DNA of 40,104 nucleotides, taken from a virus. The DNA lies in IMG/VR virus record IMGVR_UViG_3300038565_000010, positions 1-40,104 of that record; one strand, written 5' to 3'. Positions 22,654-31,245 of the stretch are shown piece after piece; within the stretch, counting starts at the first letter, position 1; the number at the start of each line of letters is the position of its first letter. Under the pieces are notes generated by a model. That model was given only the letters and a program-made list of their open reading frames with translations, was not told the DNA's origin and searched no databases. The position numbers and the translations under genes were made by a program.

Positions 22654-22992
22654 ATGAGTGCTCAAAAGATCGCGTTGCTGACGCTGACCGCCTCTGCCAC
22701 TGCTGCTATCACCCAGCACCGCTTTGTCGGCTTCGATGGTGCGCCTGCTGCAGCTGCAGGAAATGCCATGGGTGCCGCCGTTTTTAACGCCGTTATTGGT
22801 GATGACTTCGCGGTGGATGTGATTGGCACCACGGTAGTGGAAGCCGCTGGCGCCATTGCTGATGGCGCAGAAATTGAAGTGGGTGCCGATGCCAAAGCTG
22901 TTACGCAGTCTGCCGGTGTCACCGTTGCAAGGGCTCTGCAGGAAGCCGCAGCGGACGGTGATCTTATCGAAGTCCTGCTGATCGCTAATTAG
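22654..22992 (+). CDS. DUF2190 capsid decoration protein
   Basis: 112 aa, rich in Ala/Gly/Val with beta-strand pattern (ITQHRFVGFDGAPAAAAGNA, IAEGAEIEVG-like DGAEIEVGADAKAV). Members of DUF2190 are capsid cement or head-fibre proteins that stabilise the shell. It stands between protease/scaffold and major capsid genes, the usual location. AAAGGAGAG precedes the ATG region. Confidence 0.82.
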   Translation: MSAQKIALLTLTASATAAITQHRFVGFDGAPAAAAGNAMGAAVFNAVIGDDFAVDVIGTTVVEAAGAIADGAEIEVGADAKAVTQSAGVTVARALQEAAADGDLIEVLLIAN

Positions 22993-23012
22993 GCCAACCT
23001 GGAGAACCTTCA

Positions 23013-23930
23013 ATGAATAACAGTCAAGTTCGGATTATCGATCCCATTTTGTCCACTCATGCGCAGGGGTATCGCCACCCTTCCCATGTGGGCCGGTTTT
23101 TGTTTCCTCGTGTCCCGGTAGCGGCGTCTGGGGGTCAGATCATGACCTTTGGCAAGGAAAGCTTCCGTGAGTACAACGCACGCCGCAGCCCCGGTGCTAA
23201 CACCAAGCGTGTGCAGTTTGGTTATGCCGGCGACCCGTTCTCACTGGTGCAGGACGCCCTTGAAGGGCAAGTGCCTCGTGAACACATGCGGGATGCCGCC
23301 GCTGTGCCGGGTATTAATCTGGGCCAGCGTGCCGTCAAGAACGTCATGAACATTATCAGCCTTGCCCTGGAAAGGGAGCAGGCCGCTCTGGCTCGTGATG
23401 CGGCAAAGTATGACGCCGATCACAAGGTGGACCTGGCTGCGGCCAAATGGACGGATGACGCAAACAATCCGGCGAAGGATATCCGCGCTGGTGAGGAAGC
23501 GATCCGTGAGACCACCGGTATGTCTCCGAATACGCTGCTTTTGTCCGCAAAGGCATTTGCGGCAATGCGCGAGAACGCCAAGGTGCTGGAGCGTTTCAAG
23601 TACACCAGCAGTGACTCCATTACCCGCGAAATGATTGCAGCGCTGCTGGATCTGGACGAAGTCGTCGTGGGTAAAGCCGTTACCGCCGGGGGGGATGACA
23701 AGTTTTCCGATGTATGGGGGGCGGACGCCATTCTGGCTTATGTCGCTCCTGAAGCCAGCGACTGGGAAGAGCCCAGCTATGGCTACACCTACACCATGGA
23801 AGGCCACCCGCTGGTTGAGCAGACCTACTACGACAAAAACGCCAAGAGCTGGATCTATCCGGTAACCATGGAACGTCAGGCCGTGATGAGTGGTATGACG
23901 GCAGGCTACCTGTTCCAGAACGTGGGCTAA
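23013..23930 (+). CDS. Major capsid protein
   Basis: 305 aa. Position after scaffold and decoration genes, length, and overall pattern (PILSTHAQGYRHPSHVGRFL at the start, AGEEAIRETTGMSPNTLLLS in the middle, SWIYPVTMERQAVMSG at the end) fit the HK97-fold major capsid proteins of Mu/BcepMu-like phages. A hairpin follows the gene, consistent with separate control of the amount of this message. Confidence 0.88.
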   Translation: MNNSQVRIIDPILSTHAQGYRHPSHVGRFLFPRVPVAASGGQIMTFGKESFREYNARRSPGANTKRVQFGYAGDPFSLVQDALEGQVPREHMRDAAAVPGINLGQRAVKNVMNIISLALEREQAALARDAAKYDADHKVDLAAAKWTDDANNPAKDIRAGEEAIRETTGMSPNTLLLSAKAFAAMRENAKVLERFKYTSSDSITREMIAALLDLDEVVVGKAVTAGGDDKFSDVWGADAILAYVAPEASDWEEPSYGYTYTMEGHPLVEQTYYDKNAKSWIYPVTMERQAVMSGMTAGYLFQNVG

Positions 23931-23954
23931 TCCCCCCCAGGCGGTGGCGAACTT

Positions 23955-23991
23955 GCCGGTTCATAGCCACATACCCTCCGTCAGAACCGGC
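23955..23991 (+). other. Hairpin after the capsid gene
   Basis: An 8-bp perfect stem GCCGGTTC/GAACCGGC (23955-23962 with 23984-23991) with a 21-nt loop, 24 bp after the capsid stop. It is followed by CCTATTTC rather than a strong T-tract. Likely role: partial attenuation or 3'-end protection so that capsid message exceeds that of downstream genes (inference). Confidence 0.5.
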
Positions 23992-24010
23992 CCTATTTCA
24001 GGAGAACGTG

Positions 24011-24538
24011 ATGCCACGTTTCAAAATTGAACGCCCAGTCAAGCTGGGCGGAAAGATCCGCAAGGATGGAGAGGTCACTCTCGACCAGGAAGACGCCGAG
24101 CCGTTGGTGACCTCTGGCAGCCTTGCCCCCCTGGACGCCGTGTTGATCGGCGGCGCTGCGGGTGATGCCGTCACTTTTGCCGAAGCGATCGCCAAGCTAG
24201 ACCCGAACAACCCGGATCACTGGATGAAATCGAACGGTGCGCCGGACTTGAAGGCCCTGGAGAAAATCGGGGGCCTGAAACTGAAAGCGGCAGAGCGCGA
24301 TAGCCTGTGGGCTGAGCATCTGAAAGCTCAGGAAGTTGAAGGCTACTGGGTGAGCGCCAAAGAAGGCACCGTCCAGTGGGGTGAAATGGCTATCGACGAA
24401 GATGGTGTCGGTTTTGACCTGGATGGGCTGACCGAGGAGCAGGTGGCCGAACTGGAGGCCCGGGAAGACCTGATCATTGCACAAGGCACCTTTGCCGGAA
24501 TCGCAGCACAGGAAGGTGGCGATAATGGAGCAGCCTAA
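24011..24538 (+). CDS. FluMu-type head protein
   Basis: 175 aa. The first 40 residues (MPRFKIERPVKLGGKIRKDG, then DAEPLVTSGSLAPL) match the Mu-like FluMu N-terminal domain. The rest is helical and acidic, with a repeat-like WMKSNGAPDLKALEKIGG that recalls an HeH/LEM-type segment. GGAG stands 6 nt before ATG 24011; the GTG three bases earlier is too close. It overlaps the Acb2-type gene by 14 bp. Exact structural role unknown. Confidence 0.75.
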   Translation: MPRFKIERPVKLGGKIRKDGEVTLDQEDAEPLVTSGSLAPLDAVLIGGAAGDAVTFAEAIAKLDPNNPDHWMKSNGAPDLKALEKIGGLKLKAAERDSLWAEHLKAQEVEGYWVSAKEGTVQWGEMAIDEDGVGFDLDGLTEEQVAELEAREDLIIAQGTFAGIAAQEGGDNGAA

Positions 24539-24743
24539 AATCACTGGTTATCGCCAGCTGAGCCCCGAGGACGCTGCCTTGATGAATGAGATCAAGGCGC
24601 ATGGGGAAGAACTGAAAGCCCTGGTGGAAAAGCTACGTGGCCTGCCTGATACAGACCAGCGCTGGATCAGCATTGGTGCCACGGATCTGCAAACCGGGCT
24701 TATGGCTCTGACCCGTTCCGTCGCCAAACCGACGAGCTTCTGA
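24525..24743 (+). CDS. acb2: Acb2/Tad1-type cyclic-nucleotide sponge (anti-CBASS)
   Basis: 72 aa. Fits the Acb2/Tad1 hairpin family that binds cyclic di- and trinucleotide alarms made by host CBASS (and related signals of Thoeris) and so prevents abortive infection. Signature parts: ITGYRQL with Tyr9, LMNEIKAHGEEL with Lys24 (the same 15-residue spacing as Tyr11/Lys26 that I recall for the phage PaMx33 protein), DQRWISIGATDLQTGLMALT, and a C-terminal SVAKPTSF. ATG 24525 has GGAAGGTGG upstream and lies inside the end of the preceding gene. Expressed with head genes, it would appear late, which is notable for an anti-defence protein. Confidence 0.82.
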   Translation: MEQPKITGYRQLSPEDAALMNEIKAHGEELKALVEKLRGLPDTDQRWISIGATDLQTGLMALTRSVAKPTSF

Positions 24744-24744
24744 C

Positions 24745-25254
24745 ATGAGCTATATCTCCCACGCTCAATTAGCCGAACGGCCCGGCGCCCGTGAACTCGC
24801 AGAGGTGGCAACCGCTACTCATGAGCACATCGTGGCCGCCGAGCTGATGGAGGCCACCTTGCAAGGGGGTGATCGTAGCGCCTGGTCGGCAGATGAAATC
24901 GCGGTGGCGGATGACGCCCTGCAGCGCATTGATGATGCGGTTTCTGATGCCCAGGCCACGATCGATGGTTTCCTGGGTAAGCGTGGGTACCTGCCCCTCA
25001 ATCCCGTGCCAGGCATTGTTACCGCCTGGACCCGGGCGATTGCCCGGTACTTCCTGCACAAGGACAGAATCCGCACTGACGAAAAGAGCGATCCGATCGT
25101 GCGGGATTACCGGGATGCCATGAAGCTGCTGCAGCTGACCGCCGAGGGGAAATTCAGCCTGGGTGCGGAGGATGACCTGGTCAGCCAGGGCACCGGCTCC
25201 CCGGAATTCACGCCTGGCTCCTCAACGATCCGCGACAGCTTGAAGGATTACTGA
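24745..25254 (+). CDS. Head-tail connector (DUF1320, Mu gp36-like)
   Basis: 169 aa. DUF1320 signature: SYISHAQLAERPGARELAEV, then AVADDALQRIDDAVSDAQAT, IDGFLGKRGYLPL and a C-terminal region with TAWTRAIARYFLHKDR. Proteins of this kind form the connector ring beneath the portal. It starts 1 bp after the Acb2-type stop and its stop overlaps the next ATG. Confidence 0.88.
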   Translation: MSYISHAQLAERPGARELAEVATATHEHIVAAELMEATLQGGDRSAWSADEIAVADDALQRIDDAVSDAQATIDGFLGKRGYLPLNPVPGIVTAWTRAIARYFLHKDRIRTDEKSDPIVRDYRDAMKLLQLTAEGKFSLGAEDDLVSQGTGSPEFTPGSSTIRDSLKDY

Positions 25255-25712
25255 TGAGCGCCCCCCTGGATACCACGGTCATCGAGCAGCGGCTCCGCGA
25301 TGCGGTGCCGGATCTGCAACAGGTCAAAGGGTCCGCAGAGTTTGCCGGCGTGTCCGCGCTGGGTAGTTACAGGGTGCCCTCTGCCTACGTGGTTTTGGCT
25401 CGGGAAGAAGGCACGGATGAAACCAACAGTCAGCCTGGTCGGCGCCCAGGCGGTAAGCAGCAAGCCAAAGTCACCTTCGGGGTGATTACGGCAGTACGTA
25501 ACTACCGAGACGCCACTGGTGCCCAGGCCGCTCAGGATGCCGCCCCAATTATCGGCCGCATTCGCGATGCCCTGATGGGCTGGCAACCGGATGACCAGTC
25601 TATGCGGCCCATCGGCTGGCTGCAGGGCGATGTGCTGGATTACGACGCCAGCATATTGCTCTGGATCGACGTTTTCACTACCACCCACTTCATTGGAGGC
25701 AACGCCCCATGA
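25254..25712 (+). CDS. Tail terminator-like protein (Mu gp37/DUF1834)
   Basis: 152 aa. Fits the Mu gp37/gp68 family: TVIEQRLRDAVPDLQQVKGS near the start, SAYVVLAREEG, VTFGVITAVRN and IGRIRDALMGWQP. Such proteins cap the tail tube at the head-proximal end. Immediately follows the connector gene and overlaps the next small gene by 4 bp. Confidence 0.82.
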   Translation: MSAPLDTTVIEQRLRDAVPDLQQVKGSAEFAGVSALGSYRVPSAYVVLAREEGTDETNSQPGRRPGGKQQAKVTFGVITAVRNYRDATGAQAAQDAAPIIGRIRDALMGWQPDDQSMRPIGWLQGDVLDYDASILLWIDVFTTTHFIGGNAP

Positions 25713-25915
25713 GCACCAAGAAAAAGACGGTGAAAGTCACCCTCACCAAGCCTCACACCCATGCGGGTAAGCCGCGTAAGGAAGGCGCCGAAATCGACGT
25801 CACCCCTCGCCAGGCGGAATGGCTTGCTGAACGCGGCAAGATCAAAACCGGGCCCGGTGGCTATCAGCCGGTCAAGACTGACGGCCCCAAAGGCGATAAA
25901 GGAGAGCAGAAATGA
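25709..25915 (+). CDS. Small phage protein (DUF7210-like)
   Basis: 68 aa, very basic (KKKTVKVTLTKPHTHAGKPR) with a compact beta pattern and QAEWLAERGKI near residue 40. Small proteins of this kind are widespread between the tail terminator and tail tube genes of Mu-like phages and are grouped as DUF7210; function unknown. Overlaps both neighbours by 4 bp. Confidence 0.72.
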   Translation: MSTKKKTVKVTLTKPHTHAGKPRKEGAEIDVTPRQAEWLAERGKIKTGPGGYQPVKTDGPKGDKGEQK

Positions 25916-26670
25916 AAGACTTTTCCCTCCAGGGCAAAGTGTACCTGGGCGCATCCCTTGCCGGCGGCAAACCCGGTGCCATGCACTGGGTGAACGATGC
26001 CGGCGTGCTGCAGATTTCCCCATCGGTTTCCCAGGAAACCCGGCAGGAAAGCCATTCCGGGCAGCGCCTTACCAGCGCCACCCTGAACACCTCCACCGAA
26101 GTGTCGTTCACGCTGACACTTTATCACGGCACTGCCAAGAATCTGGCGTTGGGCTTGTATGGCACCGAGCGCAGCATTGTGGCTGGTACGGTGACCGATG
26201 AGGAGATCCCCACTGTTGTTGATGGCGATGTGGTAGTGCTGGATCGTGGCGGCATCAGTGCCCTGACGATCGATGACAGCAACGCCACACCGACCACTCT
26301 GGTGGAAGATACCCATTACCGTATCGTCAGCGCTGACGGCGGTGTGCTGGAAATGCTGGATGTTGCGGCATTAACCCAGCCCCTGCTGGCCGACTACGAG
26401 AATGGTGCGGCCACCGACCTGACCATGTTCACGCAGCAGGCGCCTATCCGTTATCTGATGCTGGACGGCATGAACACCGTAGATGGTTCCGGTGAGAAGG
26501 TTCGGGTTCGCCTCTACAAGCTGAAGTTTAACCCGGTCTCCCAGCTGGACCTCATTAACAGCAGCTTCGGTGAGATTTCGCTGACCGGCACCTGCCTGTT
26601 TGAGTCTGCGGCGGCCATGGATGAAGCGCTGGGTGGCTTTGGCCGTATCGAGTTGCTGGAGGCCTCCTAA
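25912..26670 (+). CDS. Major tail tube protein (siphovirus type)
   Basis: 252 aa. Beta-rich: DFSLQGKVYLGASLAGGKPG, TSATLNTSTEVSFTLTLYHG, VRVRLYKLKFNPVSQLDLI and FGEISLTGTCLF fit tail tube proteins. No sheath gene is present next to it, so the tail is non-contractile. It stands directly before the frameshifted chaperone and tape measure genes, the canonical siphovirus order. Confidence 0.82.
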   Translation: MKDFSLQGKVYLGASLAGGKPGAMHWVNDAGVLQISPSVSQETRQESHSGQRLTSATLNTSTEVSFTLTLYHGTAKNLALGLYGTERSIVAGTVTDEEIPTVVDGDVVVLDRGGISALTIDDSNATPTTLVEDTHYRIVSADGGVLEMLDVAALTQPLLADYENGAATDLTMFTQQAPIRYLMLDGMNTVDGSGEKVRVRLYKLKFNPVSQLDLINSSFGEISLTGTCLFESAAAMDEALGGFGRIELLEAS

Positions 26671-27185
26671 TGGCGAAGGTGGTGCCGCAAGAGCAACAGC
26701 CTGACGCCCAGGAGGAGAATGACCTGGAAATCCTGCACCCCGAGCAAGAAGTGGTAATTGCCGGGGTGAAGGTAGTCATTCGTGAATATGGCTTTGTTGA
26801 GGGGCTGAAGATCCGCACCAAAGCAAAGCCATTCATTCATGGCCTGCAAGAGATCCTCAGTGGTGGCCAGCCATCGCTGGAAGAGATCCTGGACCTGCTG
26901 GCCGAGCACCTTGATCTGGCCCTGGAGCTGGTGGCTGATTCTGCCGATATGCCCCTGGAGTGGGTTCATTCGCTCAGTGAGCATGAGGGGGACGTGCTGC
27001 TCTACACCTGGTGGAGTGTGTGCGGCCCTTTTTTTGTTCGGTCTGCTCAAAGACGGGTGGTCAGCCGAAAACTGCAAGACCGGTTAGAAAAGGCAAGCCA
27101 GTCCGCTGGCGAGAAATCTACACCACCCTCATCGGAGCAGGCCACCGAGCTGACCAAATCGGAGACTACACCGAGCGACAAATAA
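26670..27185 (+). CDS. Tail assembly chaperone, upstream frame (lambda gpG-like)
   Basis: 171 aa. N-terminal beta/helix domain (EQEVVIAGVKVVIREYGFVE) followed by helices (LEEILDLLAEHLDLALELVA) and a hydrophilic tail. Position between tube and tape measure genes is that of lambda G. The frame contains T-TTT-TTT at 27029-27035 in the correct register for a -1 slip (codons TTT TTT, residues 121-122); ribosomes that slip read on into the second frame. Normal termination is at 27185. Confidence 0.82.
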   Translation: MAKVVPQEQQPDAQEENDLEILHPEQEVVIAGVKVVIREYGFVEGLKIRTKAKPFIHGLQEILSGGQPSLEEILDLLAEHLDLALELVADSADMPLEWVHSLSEHEGDVLLYTWWSVCGPFFVRSAQRRVVSRKLQDRLEKASQSAGEKSTPPSSEQATELTKSETTPSDK

Positions 27186-27316
27186 TGCTGTATTTCGATG
27201 CAGCATTACGCCGTGAGCGGCGCCAACGGGTTGCCCGGTTAAATGATGTCCGGATGGCCTTTGGTGCGAATAATGACGAGGCGACAAGCTATATAAAATC
27301 GCTCACGGATAACTGA
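27011..27316 (+). CDS. Tail assembly chaperone, -1 frame extension (lambda gpT-like)
   Basis: Open in the -1 frame relative to the upstream gene. It carries a conserved-looking helical segment [20 protein letters not shown] and [20 protein letters not shown] that resembles the T-part of tail chaperones in transposable siphoviruses. There is no good ribosome binding site for an independent start at the 5' end, and the conserved part begins well upstream of the only internal ATG (27185, TAATG with the upstream stop). It is therefore most likely made as a fusion by frameshifting at 27029-27035. Reinitiation at 27185 would yield a 43-aa fragment instead. Confidence 0.75.
   Translation: MECVRPFFCSVCSKTGGQPKTARPVRKGKPVRWREIYTTLIGAGHRADQIGDYTERQIMLYFDAALRRERRQRVARLNDVRMAFGANNDEATSYIKSLTDN
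27029..27035 (+). promoter_or_regulatory. Slippery heptamer T TTT TTT (programmed -1 frameshift)
   Basis: Seven consecutive T followed by G, in register so that both P- and A-site tRNAs read TTT before and after a -1 shift. The slip joins the sequence ending CGPFF to CSVCSKTGG in the second frame. No equally good heptamer occurs elsewhere in the overlap (27011-27185). Confidence 0.72.
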
Positions 27317-27319
27317 CTG

Positions 27320-27345
27320 GCGGCCATGGAGGCCGCTATTTTTTT
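27320..27345 (+). terminator. Terminator before the tape measure gene
   Basis: Perfect 6-bp stem GCGGCC/GGCCGC with loop ATGGA, followed by TA and seven T (27339-27345). It ends the protease-to-chaperone late unit. Its T-tract is shared with late box 3. Confidence 0.8.
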
Positions 27346-27392
27346 GCCCGCGTTCAAAAGACGATTCCCGCCAGACCCGCCATGATCCCCCC
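27341..27392 (+). promoter_or_regulatory. Late promoter box 3 (tail genes)
   Basis: Exact dyad TTTTGCCCGCGTTCAAAA at 27342-27359. CATGAT (27381-27386) is the -10-like sequence, 21 bp after the box. The predicted start falls at about 27393, on the A of the tape measure ATG. No -35 and no ribosome binding site are visible. The position before the tail genes parallels Mu PP. Confidence 0.7.
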
Positions 27393-30209
27393 ATGGCAGA
27401 CCAAGACCTCAAACTCGCGCTCCGAATGCAGGCTGACCTTAAACAAGGTCGGCAAGAGCTGGATGCGCTCGATACCGCCCTGGATGACGTTGGGGAAAGC
27501 GCTGATCGCACCAGCAAGCGATTGGACAACCTCGATGGCAAGGGCCCCGCCAAAGTCAAACAGGATCTGGATGCTGCCACCAAGTCCGCGCAGAACATGG
27601 ACGCCGCTGTCGATAAGGCAAACAAAAGCGTTAATGGCATGGGCGGCAAGAACCGCAAGAGCCCGGTTAGTGGCCTAAGTGACGATGTCGATGAAGCTTC
27701 TGACGCCATGCGCCGTGGCGGCCTTTCTGCAGGTGAATACAAGCAAGCCATGCGGCAGCTGCCGGCTCAGATCACCGATATCACCACAAGCCTGGCATCT
27801 GGCATGCCGATCTGGATGGTGGCCATCCAGCAAGGCGGCCAGCTGAAGGATTCCTTTGGTGGGGTCAAGCCCGCCGCGCGCGCCCTGATTTCCTCCATCA
27901 AGCCCATGCCGCTACTGTTTGGCGGGGTTGCCGCCGCCGTGGGTTTGGCTGTTGTCGCCCAGCAGAAAGGGGCCAATGAAGCGCGCCGGTATAACGAGGC
28001 GCTGATTCTTACCGGCAACATTGCAGGAACCAGCTCAGATCAGCTTAGTGACATGGCTCGCCGGATCGATGATGTAGCGGGCACCCAGGGCAATGCTGCT
28101 GCAGTCCTGGCAGAAGTGGCCCGCACCGGCAAAGTGGCAGCTGACCAGATCGAGCAGGTTAGCCGTGCCGCGATCGCCATGGAGATCGCTACCGGCAAGG
28201 CGATTTCCAGCACGATTGATGAGTTCGTCAAGTTAGCGGAAGACCCCGTCCAGGCCATTGCTGACCTGAATAACGAGTACCACTTCCTGGATGCATCGGT
28301 GTACTCGAATATCGTGGCCTTGAAGCAACAGGGCCGCGAAGTTGAGGCAGTTAAGCTGGCGGTCGAAGCCTACGCCGATGTGGTGGAAAGCCGAGCCAAA
28401 GAGATATCTGACGATATCGGTCTGCTGGAACGTGCTTGGAAAGGCGTGAAGGATGCCGCCAGCGAGGCCTGGGATAGTGCCCTGAATCTTGGCCGTGAAA
28501 GGACAAGGCAGCAGGAACTGGATGATCTGAATGAGCGCATCAAGCTGTTCGAGCAGCTCAATGAGAAAAGCCTTTTCCAGCGAGGAGAAAGGGACGCCCA
28601 GATCGAGGCCGATAAAGCACGACGTGATGCGTTGGCCCAAGAGATCGAAGATGAGGAGCGCCTAGCTAAAGAGAAGGCCGAAGCCCGCCAACTGGAAGCT
28701 GAAGCCATTAAGGCCATGGCTGAGGTGGACAAACTCACCCGTTCCAATCTGAGCAATGAAGAAAAGCGGGTCAAGGCCATCAAAGCCTACCGTGAGCAGC
28801 TGGACGCTATTCGTGAAGCCAACCCCTCTGATAGTCGCCTGGATGAAGCCACGGTTGCCAAGAACATTGCTGGCATCAATGAGCGCTACGAGACAAAAGA
28901 CCCGGAGGCCGATCGCCGCGAACGGGAGGCCAAGCAGCGCCAGAAAGAGATGGAGTCCTTCGTCGCCCAGCTTGAAAAGCAGGCGGCGGTGGCAGGCAAA
29001 TCCAAGGATGCGACCCGTGCCTATGAGATCAGCGAGAAAGGCCTGACTGGGGCGCTATTGCAGCGAGCGCAAGCCGCCAACGCCGTTATCACCCAGCAGG
29101 AAGAGCTGAACCAGGCGATGGACGATGCGGAAACACTGAATGGCATCGCCGCCCGCTTGCTGTCGCTGGATGGAAACAGCTTTGAAGCCAGGGGCAAAGA
29201 GCTGGAGCAGGAGTTCGCCAAGCTGCTGGCGCGCCTGGAAGCGCGCGGTGATGAAGCCGGTAAAGCCCTGGTCAGGGAGCTAATCAATAAGGAGCAGCTG
29301 CAGGCTGGCCTGGATGACTTTCAGCGGCAAATCGACACCATCGCCCGGGGCGCCAGCAGCCAGCGGGATCTGCTCTCTTCCCAGTTTGAAGCCGGCCTGA
29401 TCTCCCAGCCTGAGTACCGTGAAGGTCTGATGGATATCGACAGCAACGCCGTTTCGCAGCTGGAGCAGATGCGTGATGCGGCGGTTGAATATGCCCAGGC
29501 CATGGGTGACCCGACCATCCTGCAGAACTTCGACGCCATGGTGCTGGGCTACCAGCGGGTGAATGATCAGACCCAGCGCTTCCTGGCTGACGGCCAACAG
29601 ATCAACGAAATGCTTTCCACCGGTTTGTCGGATGCGCTCTTGAACGTCGCTGACGGCACTCAATCTGCCGGAGAGGCATTCCGCCAGTTCGCCGCTGACT
29701 TCCTGCGTCAGCTCGCCCAAATGATTCTCAAGCAGATGATCTTCAACGCGATCAGTGGCGCCACCGGTGCGGGAGGTATTGGTGGTGCTGTTGCCGGCGC
29801 TGCTGCGGGTGCATTTGCCGATGGCGGCTACACCGGGCCCGGCGGTAAGTATCAGCCTGCAGGTGTGGTCCACCGTGGTGAGTATGTGCAGCCCCAAGAG
29901 GCACTGCGTGAGCCTGGTGCCCTGGAGTTTATGCACGCCTTCCGTCGCGAGGGCATGCGATCGCTGGCGCGGTTCCAGGGCTATGCCGATGGCGGCCTGG
30001 TGGGTGCCTCACCAACGATCAGCGATAGCCCTGCTGCCCTGATGGGCCAGGCAGTACCCAAAGCGGATCTGCACCAGCGTCTGCTGCCGATCCTGGACGA
30101 TGACCTGATTGCAGGTGCCATGAAGGGCCCTGCCGGCGAGCAGATCCTCGAACTTCATATCAGCCGGAACCCCAGCAAGTTCCGAAGCTTGCTCAACGGA
30201 GGCAGTTAA
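27393..30209 (+). CDS. Tail tape measure protein
   Basis: 938 aa. Matches the prophage tail length tape measure family related to lambda [21 protein letters not shown] and a hydrophobic pair of helices ([20 protein letters not shown]) near residues 140-200. A long coiled coil follows (350-700), then a C-terminal lambda-type region ([39 protein letters not shown]) and a Gly-rich end with [20 protein letters not shown]. It sets tail length; 938 residues would correspond to a tail of roughly 140 nm by the usual proportionality. No Shine-Dalgarno sequence precedes the ATG. Confidence 0.9.
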   Translation: MADQDLKLALRMQADLKQGRQELDALDTALDDVGESADRTSKRLDNLDGKGPAKVKQDLDAATKSAQNMDAAVDKANKSVNGMGGKNRKSPVSGLSDDVDEASDAMRRGGLSAGEYKQAMRQLPAQITDITTSLASGMPIWMVAIQQGGQLKDSFGGVKPAARALISSIKPMPLLFGGVAAAVGLAVVAQQKGANEARRYNEALILTGNIAGTSSDQLSDMARRIDDVAGTQGNAAAVLAEVARTGKVAADQIEQVSRAAIAMEIATGKAISSTIDEFVKLAEDPVQAIADLNNEYHFLDASVYSNIVALKQQGREVEAVKLAVEAYADVVESRAKEISDDIGLLERAWKGVKDAASEAWDSALNLGRERTRQQELDDLNERIKLFEQLNEKSLFQRGERDAQIEADKARRDALAQEIEDEERLAKEKAEARQLEAEAIKAMAEVDKLTRSNLSNEEKRVKAIKAYREQLDAIREANPSDSRLDEATVAKNIAGINERYETKDPEADRREREAKQRQKEMESFVAQLEKQAAVAGKSKDATRAYEISEKGLTGALLQRAQAANAVITQQEELNQAMDDAETLNGIAARLLSLDGNSFEARGKELEQEFAKLLARLEARGDEAGKALVRELINKEQLQAGLDDFQRQIDTIARGASSQRDLLSSQFEAGLISQPEYREGLMDIDSNAVSQLEQMRDAAVEYAQAMGDPTILQNFDAMVLGYQRVNDQTQRFLADGQQINEMLSTGLSDALLNVADGTQSAGEAFRQFAADFLRQLAQMILKQMIFNAISGATGAGGIGGAVAGAAAGAFADGGYTGPGGKYQPAGVVHRGEYVQPQEALREPGALEFMHAFRREGMRSLARFQGYADGGLVGASPTISDSPAALMGQAVPKADLHQRLLPILDDDLIAGAMKGPAGEQILELHISRNPSKFRSLLNGGS

Positions 30210-31243
30210 TGGCTGTAGAAAACGGCAACGCCACGGATCATGTGGATCTGTATAACAAGCTGTACACCTTCCTGACCAGCCACGCGGATCTTGTTAACGC
30301 TGGGCAGCAGTGGATGCGGGTAGCGAGTGTGGGGTTGGCTCCACCGTTAACCGCCAACTCTGATGCGTTGGGGGATGACGGTATTTCAGGTGCCGTAATG
30401 CTCAAAGGCCCGGGGCTGGCCGGCGCGGATGAAATCTACGTGTCGATGTACTTGTACGACAACACCGCCCTGGACCGCCAGATGCTCTATCTGGTGGGCC
30501 ATAACGGTGTGCTCGCCGATAACGACACCTATCAAAATCATATTAACAGCAGCCCCCGCAAGGCTTTCCCGGTGTGGCGCCAGGCCATGGAATATTGGTT
30601 TATTGCCAGTGGCCGTCGATTCATGGGGGTGGTCAAGCTCGGCACGGTCTATGAGGTGTTCTATTGCGGGTTTTACCTGCCTTACGCCTTGCCAGATGGC
30701 AACCCGTACCCCTTGATGATCGGCGGCACCACTGCGGGCACCACCAGTAGCGTTGGGCAGGAGACAACCGGCGATGATCATAGGGCTTTTGTTGACCCCT
30801 GGGAGCGTAGCCCGGGCAGCCTTGCCTTTCTGACTTATGCCGGCAACTGGGTGAATGCTCGCCATGACAACTCCACGAATAATGTCGAGCATGCTGTGCA
30901 CCCCTTCTTTTCAGCTGCCGAGCCCCGTGAGCTGGAAAGCGATACAGATTCCATTACCCCGCCCAGTGATGACTGGCTTGATACCCGGCTTTCATACCTG
31001 GCATCACAGCGCCCGCTGCTGGGCGGTGGATATCTTCTTACTCCGCTGACTCTGCACGGAACCCAGTACCACACCCCTGTTGCCGACCCCGGTGTGCACG
31101 GGATCATGGATGGGATTCATCACGTAACAGGCAGCGGGAATTTAGCGGAAAACATCGTCCAGGTTGGCGGCGTGGATCATCTGGTCCTGCATAACGTTTA
31201 TCGAACGACCACCGCCTCGTATTTCACCATGGCCCTGGAGTAA
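30209..31243 (+). CDS. Virion tail structural protein
   Basis: 344 aa. Begins DLYNKLYTFLTSHADLVNAG and continues with beta-rich segments (AGADEIYVSMYLYDNTALDR, RRFMGVVKLGTVYEVFYCGF). Placed directly after the tape measure gene with a 1-bp overlap. Proteins of this type occupy the same place in transposable siphoviruses of Pseudomonas, where they are virion components. The role in the tail tip is inferred from position. Confidence 0.7.
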   Translation: MAVENGNATDHVDLYNKLYTFLTSHADLVNAGQQWMRVASVGLAPPLTANSDALGDDGISGAVMLKGPGLAGADEIYVSMYLYDNTALDRQMLYLVGHNGVLADNDTYQNHINSSPRKAFPVWRQAMEYWFIASGRRFMGVVKLGTVYEVFYCGFYLPYALPDGNPYPLMIGGTTAGTTSSVGQETTGDDHRAFVDPWERSPGSLAFLTYAGNWVNARHDNSTNNVEHAVHPFFSAAEPRELESDTDSITPPSDDWLDTRLSYLASQRPLLGGGYLLTPLTLHGTQYHTPVADPGVHGIMDGIHHVTGSGNLAENIVQVGGVDHLVLHNVYRTTTASYFTMALE

Positions 31244-31245
31244 CC

